Shown: positions 53,083-61,490, counted from the first letter of the stretch. The stretch: 64,000 nt of DNA from Bacteroidales bacterium UBA4295 (GCA_002395805.1 DGVB01000027.1:28114-92113), one strand, 5' to 3'. The notes: generated by a model from the sequence alone, not told the origin. Translations and numbers: made by a program.

Positions 53083-54279
53083 TTATTTGCTCAGTTTCTC
53101 TACAAGATCGGTGGCGAACTTGAGGCTCATGATATCCATCGTTTGGTTTCCTCCATTTGCGCCACCGCCCATGACTACAGTCGGTAATTGCACCTTAGCC
53201 ACGGCTTCAGCCACGCCAACTTTGGTCTTATAATCCCACTCGGCACGTTCCTGCGGAGTCAGACCTGCTGCCACTTTCGCACGGTTAGCGGCTGCTTCAG
53301 CTTCTCCTTCGGCAATGATACGCTTCTTCACCTCGTTCGCTTTGAGCGCCTCCAGACGGGCAACCTCGTATTCCTGCTCGGCTTTGGTCACCTCCACCGC
53401 TTTCACTTTTTCTTGCTCCCATTTGGCTTTAGCGGCCTGTGCTTTACCTTCTTCCTCTGCACGAATCGCCTCTTGTTGGGCGGCAAGCGATTTGGCTTTG
53501 GAGGTCTGAACCAACATGTTGGCTTCTTGCTGTTGCTCAATCTGCTTCTTCACGCGGTCTTCGTAGTCGATCTTGGAGACGGAAACCTGACCGATCTCGA
53601 TGCCATAGTAATCAAACGGCGATTTCTCGGACCGGCGATACCCGCCCGCGGCTGTTGAATCGGCAATCAGGACTGCGAATTTCTGCTGTTTCTTCTCGCC
53701 TGTGATAGGGTCGATTACCTCGGAAATCTTCACGGCAGTCGTGTAAACACCGTTGTTCAGCTGGTCGGTGATGTATTCAATCAGGTTGTTTTTCTTCTCC
53801 GAAACGCTCTCGTAAGCCGACATCAGCGGTCCGGAAGCATAGACTACTTTCACAACGGTCGGACGGACAAGGTCGTTCATCAGTCTGTCCATTCCGTTGT
53901 AGTCCGTCTGGATGCGGAGCATGTGCTCGCGGTCGGTGGGTAACTTGACACGGAGAGAACCGAAGATCTCACCATTGGACGCGTCGTTGAAAATAACCGG
54001 AATGGGTTCGCCGTTGTTTTGCGCACCGAACCATAACTGCTCGGTCTTATGGTATGAGGTGATGTGTCCTAATTTCTGGGCATACATACCCGGCTGGCTC
54101 CAGACATACATAGTACCGGTAATGGGCACTTGGTTAACCACGATGTCTTCGTTCTTGACATCCTCAACGAGAGAGCCGATGCAGCAAAGGAAGACGATTA
54201 CTACAATTCCGATGACGGAAGCTAATACGATTTTTTTCATCGGGAGTTTATTGCCTCCCTGCGGATTGCTAATAGCCAT
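53083..54279 (-). CDS. SPFH/prohibitin-domain membrane protein
   Basis: 398 residues from the ATG at 54279 (MAISNPQGGNKLPMKK). A membrane helix (IVLASVIGIVVIVFLCCIGS, residues 17-36) is followed by an SPFH core (about 50-240: VWSQPGMYAQKLG, GSLRVKLPTDREHMLRIQTD, YGIEIGQVSVSKIDYED) and a long Ala/Glu/Lys coiled coil (about 240-345). The end has a Gly-rich GGGANGGNQTMD. Such proteins form large membrane-edge rings that organise proteases or lipids. It follows a 54-aa membrane peptide gene by 13 bases. Confidence 0.88.
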   Translation of the reverse strand: MAISNPQGGNKLPMKKIVLASVIGIVVIVFLCCIGSLVEDVKNEDIVVNQVPITGTMYVWSQPGMYAQKLGHITSYHKTEQLWFGAQNNGEPIPVIFNDASNGEIFGSLRVKLPTDREHMLRIQTDYNGMDRLMNDLVRPTVVKVVYASGPLMSAYESVSEKKNNLIEYITDQLNNGVYTTAVKISEVIDPITGEKKQQKFAVLIADSTAAGGYRRSEKSPFDYYGIEIGQVSVSKIDYEDRVKKQIEQQQEANMLVQTSKAKSLAAQQEAIRAEEEGKAQAAKAKWEQEKVKAVEVTKAEQEYEVARLEALKANEVKKRIIAEGEAEAAANRAKVAAGLTPQERAEWDYKTKVGVAEAVAKVQLPTVVMGGGANGGNQTMDIMSLKFATDLVEKLSK

Positions 54280-54292
54280 ATTCTTGAAATGA

Positions 54293-54457
54293 TTAAAAAT
54301 TATCAAACCAAATCTTCCATCCGTAGAACGGGATGAGTGTTTTCTTGAAATCGACGTTTTTGCCGAACATGTTCGTGAACAAATGCGCAATTACCGTGGC
54401 ATAGTAGATTGCGAGGATGATGAGCAAAGCCCAAACGATTAAAGATATGAATCTCAT
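54293..54457 (-). CDS. 54-residue membrane peptide upstream of the SPFH gene
   Basis: ATG at 54457, TAA at 54295-54293. The start is MRFISLIVWALLIILAIYYA, a single membrane helix, and the C-terminal part (GKNVDFKKTLIPFYGWKIWF) is amphipathic. The frame begins 34 bases after a perfect promoter and ends 13 bases before the SPFH start, so it is very likely a real gene and a possible SPFH partner. I know no family. Confidence 0.7.
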   Translation of the reverse strand: MRFISLIVWALLIILAIYYATVIAHLFTNMFGKNVDFKKTLIPFYGWKIWFDNF

Positions 54458-54490
54458 AGTTATTTCTATATATCAAAACCTTTGCGCCCG

Positions 54491-54521
54491 CAAAGGTACT
54501 ACTTTTTTTTGAAATACACAA
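54491..54521 (-). promoter_or_regulatory. Bacteroidetes-type promoter for peptide-SPFH-leuS operon
   Basis: Minus strand TTG (54521-54519), 20 bases, TACCTTTG (54498-54491). Confidence 0.85.
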
Positions 54522-54593
54522 GCAAATAGGCAAAAAAATCTTATTATTAAGATTTCAACCACTTATCAATGTTCTTTCAAAATCATTTAAAAT

Positions 54594-54648
54594 AGCAGAC
54601 GTTGCGCTGACCTTGCGCAGACCTTAGGCATCCCTTGCCTAATTGCCG
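54594..54648. repeat. 11-bp phased units (CGCTGACCTTG type)
   Basis: Five consecutive units: AGCAGACGTTG, CGCTGACCTTG, CGCAGACCTTA, GGCATCCCTTG, CCTAATTGCCG. The first two match 48338-48359. Confidence 0.8.
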
Positions 54649-54681
54649 ATTATTAAGATTTTGACAAACAAGGGGCGAGGA

Positions 54682-54729
54682 CCGAGCGACAACCGAGAGA
54701 TGACCGAGAAGGCCGAGAGAAAACCGACT
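54682..54729. repeat. 11-bp phased CCGAG repeat
   Basis: CCGAG occurs at 54682, 54693, 54704, 54713 and (CCGAC) 54724, spacing 11, 11, 9, 11. Confidence 0.75.
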
Positions 54730-54859
54730 CAAAAAAAGCCCATTTCCACCCCGAGAAATGTACGATTTTTATGAATCCGCATAACAAAAGCAAGCAATCT
54801 CTTGGTCACCTGCTTTTGTATAATTTTGTAATACCTTAGGTATGTGGTTGCTTTAATTG

Positions 54860-55003
54860 TTATAATGATTTGCGTAGCATATTTACGTAATCATAGATAG
54901 CAGAAATATGATTTGCTAAATCAAGATTTTCTTTATTGGTTGATTGCAAATAAAATGCTTCAGCATTAATATTATCTAGACATTTTTTCTGTTCTGGTGT
55001 CAT
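54860..55003 (-). CDS. Small hypothetical protein, 47 residues
   Basis: ATG at 55003 (MTPEQKKCLDNINAEAFYLQ), TAA at 54862-54860. It is a charged helical peptide, starts 17 bases after the stop of the lipoprotein gene and shares its AT-rich composition. No family is recognised. The tight spacing on the same strand supports it, but there is no clear ribosome-binding site. Confidence 0.5.
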   Translation of the reverse strand: MTPEQKKCLDNINAEAFYLQSTNKENLDLANHISAIYDYVNMLRKSL

Positions 55004-55019
55004 GCTTTAAGATTTAGTC

Positions 55020-55691
55020 TTATTCTGGAAAATTTGGTTCTACTCGATGTAAGCAACTTATAGCCAAAATAGCCTGATCTATATTGCCTCCATAACTATA
55101 CTTCATAAAAGCGCCATAACCAACAGATTCATTTTCAGGAATATCATCCTCCTCCCAAAACACTTCAACTCTCATTTCAGATGTAAGGCTCGCTAAAAGT
55201 CTAATATATTGCTGATATGTGTCAGCAACATACTTAGGTTCATCTTCCATTTTAGGGTCTTCTTCTACGCTATCATAATAATATGCGCCAGCAAAAGGAA
55301 TAGATCTCTTATACATAGGAAGAGTTACGCTCTCTGACATGTGAGACAACCAATCTTTAGCATCTTCGGGCGCAATACCTTTGCTTGCCATATATATAAC
55401 GGCTTCAGTTTGTTCTTCTGAATTTAAACCAAATACTATTGTTTCTTTCTTATCTGCAGAATAGTATATATAACCATCTTCTTTATTTGAATACCCACCG
55501 CTATATCCCATCTCTTTTAAATTCGCTTCTGCTTGCGATAATGGGATTAAATGAAGAGGAGTTAAATCACTAAGTTGTAAGTACCCTTTAGTCTTTGTTT
55601 GTGGGTCATCAGCATTGTTTTTGTCTTTGTCACACGACATTAGTGCTATACCGACGAAAGCGATCATAGCATACATAAAAATCTTTTTCAT
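55020..55691 (-). CDS. Hypothetical lipoprotein of the AT-rich block
   Basis: 223 residues. Signal peptide with lipobox ALMSC (Cys near residue 20), then a charged linker DKDKNNADDPQTKTKG. The mature domain is alpha/beta (VFGLNSEEQTEAVIYMASKG, YVADTYQQYIRLLASLTSEM). The function is unknown and I recognise no family. It is followed closely by a 47-residue frame. A nested stem-loop lies in its 5' leader (55778-55866). Confidence 0.75.
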   Translation of the reverse strand: MKKIFMYAMIAFVGIALMSCDKDKNNADDPQTKTKGYLQLSDLTPLHLIPLSQAEANLKEMGYSGGYSNKEDGYIYYSADKKETIVFGLNSEEQTEAVIYMASKGIAPEDAKDWLSHMSESVTLPMYKRSIPFAGAYYYDSVEEDPKMEDEPKYVADTYQQYIRLLASLTSEMRVEVFWEEDDIPENESVGYGAFMKYSYGGNIDQAILAISCLHRVEPNFPE

Positions 55692-55986
55692 AATAACAGT
55701 TTAATTTAATTCCCCCTCTTACGCCTTCGGGGCTTGGCATACAAAAAGTGCGAACTTTCGCTTTTATCATATTGGGTAATTCGGGCTTCCACTCCCATCG
55801 GCTCCAATATATGCAGAAAGTCCACACTTACGGTGTGAACATTCGCTATATTACAGAAGCCGAATTCTAATTTGTGGAAGATTGAATTACTTCTTAATAA
55901 AGCAAATGCTTATTTTATTTAATTAGCGCAACGCTTTGCGCTTGTCCTAGCTATTTTACGTCAAGCAAGCGACGAGGGAAAAATGG
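55692..55986. other. Gene-free leader region with nested stem-loops
   Basis: 295 bases with no supported gene. Nested inverted repeats: AATTCGGGCTTC (55778-55789) with GAAGCCGAATT (55856-55866); AATATA (55806) with TATATT (55847); CACAC (55823) with GTGTG (55833). A second hairpin GCGCAA/TTGCGC sits at 55926-55941. Confidence 0.6.
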
Positions 55987-57129
55987 CTATTTTGTTTTAT
56001 CTTGCTGATTCGTGGATATATATTCTGTAACTCGTTGATATAGATTACTATCTGTCATATTGTTTTTTTGCAAATAATCTAGAATAGACTGTGCAAATAC
56101 TACAATAGATTGTTTTTGGGAAGAAACGCTTAGCCAAATCTCAGTAATTACCGCAAGATTGGTTAATGAAATAATTTCTGTATATAAACGTGTGTCATTA
56201 TATTTGGATGTTGATAGCGCAATAATGTATTTTGTCAATATCTCTATTTTAACTTGATCTTCATTGCTTACCAAACCAACTAATAACTCATGGGTCGATT
56301 TTTCAATATCATTATGGAAAGCAGATTCACATAAATCCTTAAAATTATCAATAATGTCTTGTCTTAACACTTCTTCATTAATAGCCAAGCCTATAAAATG
56401 TTGGAAAAACAAGACTCTGTAAATGCTTTTATATATATCAAACTGCGCATCTACCCCATTTAGTGATGCAAAAAAGTCCTCATCCTCATTTTTAACCTCA
56501 GTTTTCTTAATTTCTTCTTCTAATGCTAATAATTTTTTATATGCTGCTAATAATAAAGGATAGTCCCCCTGTTCCAGTTCTCTGGATAATAATAATGAAG
56601 AACAATTCGAGACATCTTCTGGAATTTGTTGTAGCCTATTAAGGACATATAATGTCTCTTCTCTTCGAAGTTTATGATAAATAGCGGTTAAATTAGTATC
56701 AATATTTTTCTGTATCCTCTTAACCGAGGCCTCAGTCTCTTTACTTTGTCTAGTTAATTCTTTAACCGTTTTTGCTTTTTGTTGAATATAATAACTCAAA
56801 TAAAAACCTGCTATTGCAACTAATAATGCAAGAACAGATATTACTATTCCCCAGATATTTAATAATTTATTGCTTCCATCTACTTGTGTATTTATTGCAG
56901 AAACAGTAGAAGAACAAATTTGTTGAGTACTATTTAACGATATTTGAATTGAATTTAATTGAGCCGAAGTTATTTCTTGTTGAGTCTGCATATCTCTGCA
57001 CACAAATTCAAGACTATCAATTCTATGTTTTATGACAACGTCTGTATTTGTTTTTGGTGCAGAATAAATTTGCAACACATAATAACACGTCAAAAATAAT
57101 AAAACTACTATATATCTAATTTTACTCAT
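55987..57129 (-). CDS. Hypothetical membrane protein with coiled coil
   Basis: 380 residues, AT-rich. An N-terminal hydrophobic segment (IVVLLFLTCYYVLQIYS) may be a signal. A Gln/Ser/Thr-rich periplasmic-type stretch follows, then a membrane helix (IWGIVISVLALLVAIAGFYL, about 93-112), a coiled coil (KAKTVKELTRQSKETEASVK) and a large helical cytoplasmic domain. No family is recognised. The layout (sensor part, helix, helical domain) is like those of some defence or signalling proteins, but that is only shape. It lies downstream of the DUF3990 module on the same strand. Confidence 0.7.
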   Translation of the reverse strand: MSKIRYIVVLLFLTCYYVLQIYSAPKTNTDVVIKHRIDSLEFVCRDMQTQQEITSAQLNSIQISLNSTQQICSSTVSAINTQVDGSNKLLNIWGIVISVLALLVAIAGFYLSYYIQQKAKTVKELTRQSKETEASVKRIQKNIDTNLTAIYHKLRREETLYVLNRLQQIPEDVSNCSSLLLSRELEQGDYPLLLAAYKKLLALEEEIKKTEVKNEDEDFFASLNGVDAQFDIYKSIYRVLFFQHFIGLAINEEVLRQDIIDNFKDLCESAFHNDIEKSTHELLVGLVSNEDQVKIEILTKYIIALSTSKYNDTRLYTEIISLTNLAVITEIWLSVSSQKQSIVVFAQSILDYLQKNNMTDSNLYQRVTEYISTNQQDKTK

Positions 57130-57180
57130 ATTTTTTGAGACTAATTATTACTTTTATTTTGCCATCAGTTGGCGTATTGC

Positions 57181-57504
57181 CTAATACTGCTCGCTCGTAA
57201 TCCCACTTAATTGTTTTAGTCCTTCTAATTGAACATCAATCTGATGTTGTTGGTATTCTTTCTCCTGTTCTGTTAAAAAGGGATTGTTTTCGATATTTCT
57301 TTTATATAAGGATTTAAGTATCTCAATCATATGTTCCGTATCTTCTTTTGTAACAGGAACATTGGGATTGAAATTAAAAGGAAATCCTAACTTTGCAAAG
57401 ATGGGTTGCGAATGATATGCGATCATTGCATTGTACTGCTGTATCTTATTTTGATTTGCTAATGACATCTTTCTTATTTCATTTATTTTATGTTGTTGCT
57501 GCAT
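57181..57504 (-). CDS. Small hypothetical protein of the DUF3990 neighbourhood
   Basis: 107 residues from the ATG at 57504; an ATG at 57468 (MSLANQNKIQQYNAM) is as likely, since the first 12 residues come from DNA shared with the end of the preceding gene. The protein is helical with a Pro/Asn-rich stretch (LGFPFNFNPNVPVTKEDT). No family recognised. It overlaps the upstream gene by 17 bases, which suggests one transcript. Confidence 0.6.
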   Translation of the reverse strand: MQQQHKINEIRKMSLANQNKIQQYNAMIAYHSQPIFAKLGFPFNFNPNVPVTKEDTEHMIEILKSLYKRNIENNPFLTEQEKEYQQHQIDVQLEGLKQLSGITSEQY

Positions 57505-57709
57505 TCATCATCTCATACAGATATGCAGGGCTTTGGATATAGAGTTCGTTTTCTTCGTCCTGCAGGGCTGGCATAAGTGAAGAATTATAAACCATCTCCA
57601 TCGCCTGCTCCAAAGTACAGCCGGTATCTTCTATCACATACCGAACCAATTCGCTTATCGCGTAGTCCGTCAGATAGGTTGCTATTTGTTGATGGCTTGG
57701 TTGGGTCAT
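57488..57709 (-). CDS. Small helical protein, third gene of the DUF3990 module
   Basis: 73 residues. The pattern ISELVRYVIEDTGCTLEQAM, then NSSLMPALQDEENELYIQSP and AYLYEMM, is typical of the short protein that often follows DUF3990 genes in Bacteroidetes. The start overlaps the DUF3990 stop (ATGA). It may be an antitoxin component or accessory; this is inferred from gene order. Confidence 0.75.
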   Translation of the reverse strand: MTQPSHQQIATYLTDYAISELVRYVIEDTGCTLEQAMEMVYNSSLMPALQDEENELYIQSPAYLYEMMNAATT

Positions 57710-58194
57710 AGGATTTCTACCTTTGTTTTCCTTATATAACGCAATGCTTTCTCTGTGCCAAAATAATACTGCTGGTCCAGATATTTGTCTTGAAGTGCCG
57801 CCGCAGCTTGTTCCGGCGTGTAGATATGTTCACGATAGTTCGTAATCTGCAACACAACTCCGTCATCCGCTATCGGTCCTATGACAATATCGTAGTCGTG
57901 TATCGGCTGCTGGGTTTCGCGGTCACGGTTCGCATCCACGAACAAGAACCATTCTACTGTAGCCTTCTCGGGAAAGACTTTGACTTTCAAATCCGAATGC
58001 AAAGCCGCTTCATCAAACTCATATATGATTAATGTCGCCTTGCCTCCGAAAAGACGCGCTTTTTTTGTTGCCATACGGATAGCCGTCTCACGCGAATCCG
58101 TGAGATAGAAACCTTTTCCGAAATCCTTATGGTTGAGACTGCGTGAAAGTTCTATCGTCTCAATATCCGTATTTGTGCCATGGAATAGTATCAT
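57706..58194 (-). CDS. DUF3990 protein, probable ADP-ribosyltransferase-fold
   Basis: 162 residues from the ATG at 58194 (MILFHGTNTDIETIELSRSL). Two motifs fit the PARP/diphtheria-toxin type of ADP-ribosyltransferase fold: LFHGTN (first strand, His) near residue 5 and GKGFYLTDS (Tyr) near residue 30. A later acidic position may lie in WFLFVDANRDRE or DYDIVIGP. Members of DUF3990 lie beside DUF3791 in many gut bacteria. A toxin role is inferred, not shown. Both ends are joined by ATGA overlaps to small genes. Confidence 0.8.
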   Translation of the reverse strand: MILFHGTNTDIETIELSRSLNHKDFGKGFYLTDSRETAIRMATKKARLFGGKATLIIYEFDEAALHSDLKVKVFPEKATVEWFLFVDANRDRETQQPIHDYDIVIGPIADDGVVLQITNYREHIYTPEQAAAALQDKYLDQQYYFGTEKALRYIRKTKVEIL

Positions 58195-58406
58195 ACTAGT
58201 GTTCCTCCGTTTTGACGACAAACGAGTATCATATCATCAATAGTATCATCCATTGACTGCAGGTGCTCTACATCGTAGAACTCCATTAAAAAAGCAAGTG
58301 CTTTGTATTGTTGCAAATAGCGGAAAGCCGCTTGCCGTGTCATGGCAAACCTGCGTGCAAATGCCTGTATCGCACTTGTCAGAAATGGAATTTCGTACTT
58401 GCTCAT
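58191..58406 (-). CDS. DUF3791 protein, possible antitoxin
   Basis: 71 residues from the ATG at 58406 (MSKYEIPFLTSAIQAFARRF); an upstream TTG was rejected. The pattern FLTSAIQAFARRFAMTRQAA, YLQQYKALAFLMEFYDVEHL, DDTIDDMILVCRQ fits DUF3791. It is first in the three-gene module, with a promoter 26 bases upstream that overlaps an inverted repeat, as in autoregulated antitoxin genes. Confidence 0.8.
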   Translation of the reverse strand: MSKYEIPFLTSAIQAFARRFAMTRQAAFRYLQQYKALAFLMEFYDVEHLQSMDDTIDDMILVCRQNGGTLV

Positions 58407-58416
58407 ATCAATTCTT

Positions 58417-58462
58417 TGCAACTTTCGGCTGCAAAGTTACTGAAAATATTTGAAATACACAA
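58417..58462 (-). promoter_or_regulatory. Promoter with operator-like palindrome for the DUF3791-DUF3990 module
   Basis: Minus strand TTG (58462-58460), 20 bases, TAACTTTG (58439-58432). The palindrome AACTTT, 7 bases, AAAGTT starts in the -7 box and crosses the likely start site, a possible autoregulatory site. Confidence 0.7.
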
Positions 58463-58804
58463 GGATTTCAGCAGGAAAATGCAAATTCATTTGTATTTTG
58501 TGCAGCAAAGCCTTGTTATTCGCACAAATGTGCGGATGTAATTTCGAGGTGGGATGGCTGTGCCGTGTCGGTGCCCTCGACGTTACACCAAATATTTAAC
58601 TTTTTTGACATATGCAAGAAGTTGGGGTGAAAATCGTTTTCGCGTGCACGATTTTTGGTATTTTGTGTCTCGGTCATCGGTCGGTCGAAGCGGACGACAT
58701 AGCCACCGGTATAAACAAAAACAGAGCCGAAGCCCTGTTTTTGTTTTATATAGCAAATCTATGCTATTTCTGTTGGTGACAAATCGTCACCATCTCATTT
58801 CTGT
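58463..58804. other. Gene-free region between the DUF3791 module and tkt
   Basis: It holds several hairpins: CGAGG/CCTCG (about 58552-58579), AAAATCG/CGATTTT (58630-58655), the tkt terminator (58717-58742), ATAGCA/TGCTAT (58749-58766) and GGTGAC/GTCACC (58775-58791). No gene is supported. Confidence 0.65.
58717..58742 (-). terminator. Terminator of tkt
   Basis: Stem AAAAACAG and CTGTTTTT around a GC-rich loop, with T runs on both sides. Confidence 0.8.
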
Positions 58805-60814
58805 TTACAGCAGTTTCTTGACTTGGTCGTAGACGTTCTGGGCGGTGAAGCCGAGTTTCTCGTCGAGGACCTTGTACGGGGCGGAGAAACCGAAGGAGTT
58901 GAGCCCCCAGATAGCACCGTTCTCGCCTACGAGACCTTCGAGGGTGCAAGGCAGACCTGCGGTCATGCCGAAACGCTTGATCCCTTTCGGGAGGACGGAG
59001 TCTTGGTACTCTTGCGGTTGCTGGCGGAAGAGCCCTTCGGAAGGTATGCTGACGATTTGCAAGCGGATACCTTCTGCGCGGAGGAGTTCTGCGCCGGCAA
59101 GGAGGGTTGAAACCTCAGAGCCGGAAGCCAAGAGGACTACTTGGGGATTCTCGTCTTTGGAGACGATGTACGCACCTTTGCGGAAGCCTTCGAGGTTCAC
59201 ATTCGGAACCGGAGCAATGTCCTGACGGCTGAGGATAAGCGCAGTAGGTGTGTCGTTGTTCTCCATAGCCAAACGCCAAGCAAGAGTCGTCTCTTCGGCG
59301 TCAGCCGGACGGAGAACGAGCATGGACGGTTTGCCGCTGTGGTTATGCAGTTTCTCCATAAGACGTATCTGTGCTTCTTGCTCTACCGGCTCGTGCGTCG
59401 GACCGTCTTCGCCGACACGGAAAGCATCGTGGCTCCAGATGAACTTAACCGGCAGTTCCATGAGTGCTGCCATACGCACAGCTGGTTTCATATAATCGCT
59501 GAAGACGAAGAACGTACCGCAGGCAGGGATGATGCCGCCGTGGAGCGCCATGCCGATCATGACGCACGCCATAGTGAGTTCAGACACACCGGCTTGCAGG
59601 AACTGACCGGAGAAATCGCCTTTCTTGAAGGCATGAGTCTTCTTCAAGAATCCATCGGTCTTATCGCTATTACTCAAATCCGCTGAGCTGACAATCATAT
59701 TACCCACATTCTCAGCGAGGAAAGAGAGTACTGTTGCACTCGCATTACGCGTAGCGGCTCCGGCTTTCTGCTGGATCATACTCCAGTCGATGCACGGCGT
59801 CTCGCCGGACATGAAGGTCTCGTATTCGTTTGCTGCGAGCGGATTAGCCTGTTTCCAGTCGTAGTATGCTGCGTATTTCTTATTGGCGAGTTCGCACAAT
59901 TCTTCTGCGCGCTCGTCGTAGAGTTTCTGTACTTCCGGGAAGATCTGGAAGGGGTTGGTGGGATCTCCACCGAGGTGCTCGATAGTCTTCTCAAAGGATG
60001 CTCCGGCCTTGCTGAGCGGCGCACCGTGGGTCGAACACTTACCTTCCCAATTAGCTCCTTCTGCCGTCACACAGCCCTTGCCCATGGTTGTATGGCCGAT
60101 GATGAGAGACGGACGTTTTTTCTCCGCTTTGGCTTTGATGAGTGCTTCGCGAATGGCATCAGGATCGTTACCGGGGATCTCCTGTACGTACCATCCCCAA
60201 GCCTGATATTTGGCGGCAACATCTTCGGATGTCACTTCGCCGCAACCGGTGGAGAGCTGGATCGTATTGGAGTCGTAGAACATGATCAAATTGTCGAGCC
60301 CGAGGTGTCCCGCCAGACGGCCTGCGCCTTGGGAAATCTCTTCCTGCACACCGCCATCGGAGATGAAGGCATAAATGGTCGGGTTATGGATCTCGCCATA
60401 GCGGGTGTTGAACCACTTGGCGGCGATGGCTGCACCGACAGCGAAGGTGTGTCCCTGACCAAGCGGACCGGATGTATTCTCAATCATTCGGTCGATCTCT
60501 CGCTCCGGGTGTCCGGGAGTCACCGACCCCCATTGACGGAGGTTCTTGAGGTCCTCGAGGGTAAACTTACCCGCCAGACAGAGTTGGGCATAGAGCATCG
60601 GTGCCATGTGGCCGGGGTCAAGGAAGAAACGATCGCGTGCTTCCCATCCGGGGTTCTGCGGATCGTACTCAAGGAACTCGCTAAAGAGCACATTGATGAA
60701 ATCTGCGCCACCCATAGCTCCGCCCGGGTGACCACTCTTGGCTTTCTCTACTGCTGCAGCAGCCAGAATACGAATATTGTCCGCTGCACGATTTAATAAC
60801 TGTGTCTGATTCAT
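58805..60814 (-). CDS. tkt: Transketolase
   Basis: 669 residues. TPP-binding region FISDGGVQEEISQGAGRLAG, N-terminal KAKSGHPGGAMGGADFINVL, the pyrimidine domain (FLAENVGNMIVSSADLSNSD, THEPVEQEAQIRLM) and the C-terminal domain. It moves two-carbon units between sugar phosphates in the pentose phosphate pathway. Length is normal. It is followed by a terminator. Confidence 0.97.
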   Translation of the reverse strand: MNQTQLLNRAADNIRILAAAAVEKAKSGHPGGAMGGADFINVLFSEFLEYDPQNPGWEARDRFFLDPGHMAPMLYAQLCLAGKFTLEDLKNLRQWGSVTPGHPEREIDRMIENTSGPLGQGHTFAVGAAIAAKWFNTRYGEIHNPTIYAFISDGGVQEEISQGAGRLAGHLGLDNLIMFYDSNTIQLSTGCGEVTSEDVAAKYQAWGWYVQEIPGNDPDAIREALIKAKAEKKRPSLIIGHTTMGKGCVTAEGANWEGKCSTHGAPLSKAGASFEKTIEHLGGDPTNPFQIFPEVQKLYDERAEELCELANKKYAAYYDWKQANPLAANEYETFMSGETPCIDWSMIQQKAGAATRNASATVLSFLAENVGNMIVSSADLSNSDKTDGFLKKTHAFKKGDFSGQFLQAGVSELTMACVMIGMALHGGIIPACGTFFVFSDYMKPAVRMAALMELPVKFIWSHDAFRVGEDGPTHEPVEQEAQIRLMEKLHNHSGKPSMLVLRPADAEETTLAWRLAMENNDTPTALILSRQDIAPVPNVNLEGFRKGAYIVSKDENPQVVLLASGSEVSTLLAGAELLRAEGIRLQIVSIPSEGLFRQQPQEYQDSVLPKGIKRFGMTAGLPCTLEGLVGENGAIWGLNSFGFSAPYKVLDEKLGFTAQNVYDQVKKLL

Positions 60815-60871
60815 AATATTTTGGTTTATTTATTTTGCTAATGGAACTGGCCAAACTAATACCTCATTAAT

Positions 60872-61450
60872 TTAGAACTTCCATCCTAGATGGTAACTAA
60901 CTCCCCATCCGATGTTGTCTCGTTTACCGAAGCCGGGTATGTACTCTGGCGGGAAATAGCGTTGTTGCCTTGTGAATAGGCATTTGAACCTCCCCATCCA
61001 CCCCATATAAAAGGCGGTATTGCCTACTTTCGTTATTTCTACCTGACACCCCGCTACTATCTCTCCCCAACAATCGGTGTATCCTTTGCTTTGCACACCC
61101 GTGCCCAGACGCAAACCGACTAATAACGCGTGCGGACTCTCGGGATGTTTCTTCAGCGGGTTGATGTCCGCCCCTATTCGCAAGAATCCTCCGTGTCCGC
61201 TATAACTGACCGCGGTGTCCCTGGCGATAGAACCTCCGGCGTAGCCTAACTCGATAGTAGGGTAGAATCGTTTGGCTAACCGTACGTTAGCTGCTATCTC
61301 GTAGTTTTGTACACCCCATCCCGTTGCGGCCGGCACTATGATCGGAGAAGCTATATCCAGCTTCACGATTGTACCCATATAGATGGAGTCGTTAGAAAAT
61401 GAAAGTTGAAAATTGAAAATTGAAAGGACTATTAATCCTAACAATCTCAT
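60872..61450 (-). CDS. DUF6048-type outer-membrane beta protein
   Basis: 192 residues from the ATG at 61450. Signal peptide MRLLGLIVLSIFNFQLSFS, whose core is encoded by a heptamer repeat. The mature part is made of short beta strands (YEIAANVRLAKRFYPTIELG, GFLRIGADINPLKK, LLVGLRLGTGVQS, GWGVSYHLGWKF), fitting a small beta-barrel of the DUF6048 type. Function unknown. It follows the next gene by 40 bases. Confidence 0.75.
   Translation of the reverse strand: MRLLGLIVLSIFNFQLSFSNDSIYMGTIVKLDIASPIIVPAATGWGVQNYEIAANVRLAKRFYPTIELGYAGGSIARDTAVSYSGHGGFLRIGADINPLKKHPESPHALLVGLRLGTGVQSKGYTDCWGEIVAGCQVEITKVGNTAFYMGWMGRFKCLFTRQQRYFPPEYIPGFGKRDNIGWGVSYHLGWKF
61395..61427. repeat. 7-bp repeat (AATTGAA type) encoding a signal-peptide core
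   Basis: Minus-strand TTTCAAT, TTTCAAT, TTTCAAC, TTTCATT encode LSIFNFQLSFS. Confidence 0.85.
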
Positions 61451-61490
61451 ATATATGTTCCTTTCACCTTTCATTTTTCATTTTTTCACC

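Larger units (their letters stand above)
54522..54859. other. Intergenic region rich in 11-bp repeats
   Basis: No gene is seen. It holds two 11-bp-phased arrays (54594-54648, 54682-54729), two TTATTAAGATT motifs (54544, 54650) and a weak hairpin (54785-54818, arms CAAAAGCA and TGCTTTTG) that may end the leftward gene block to its right. Confidence 0.7.

Noticed and set aside
58630..58742. Second small RNA between the DUF3791 module and tkt
   Set aside because: Hairpins are present but the nearest -7-like box (TATTTTG) is one base short and there is no -33 element.
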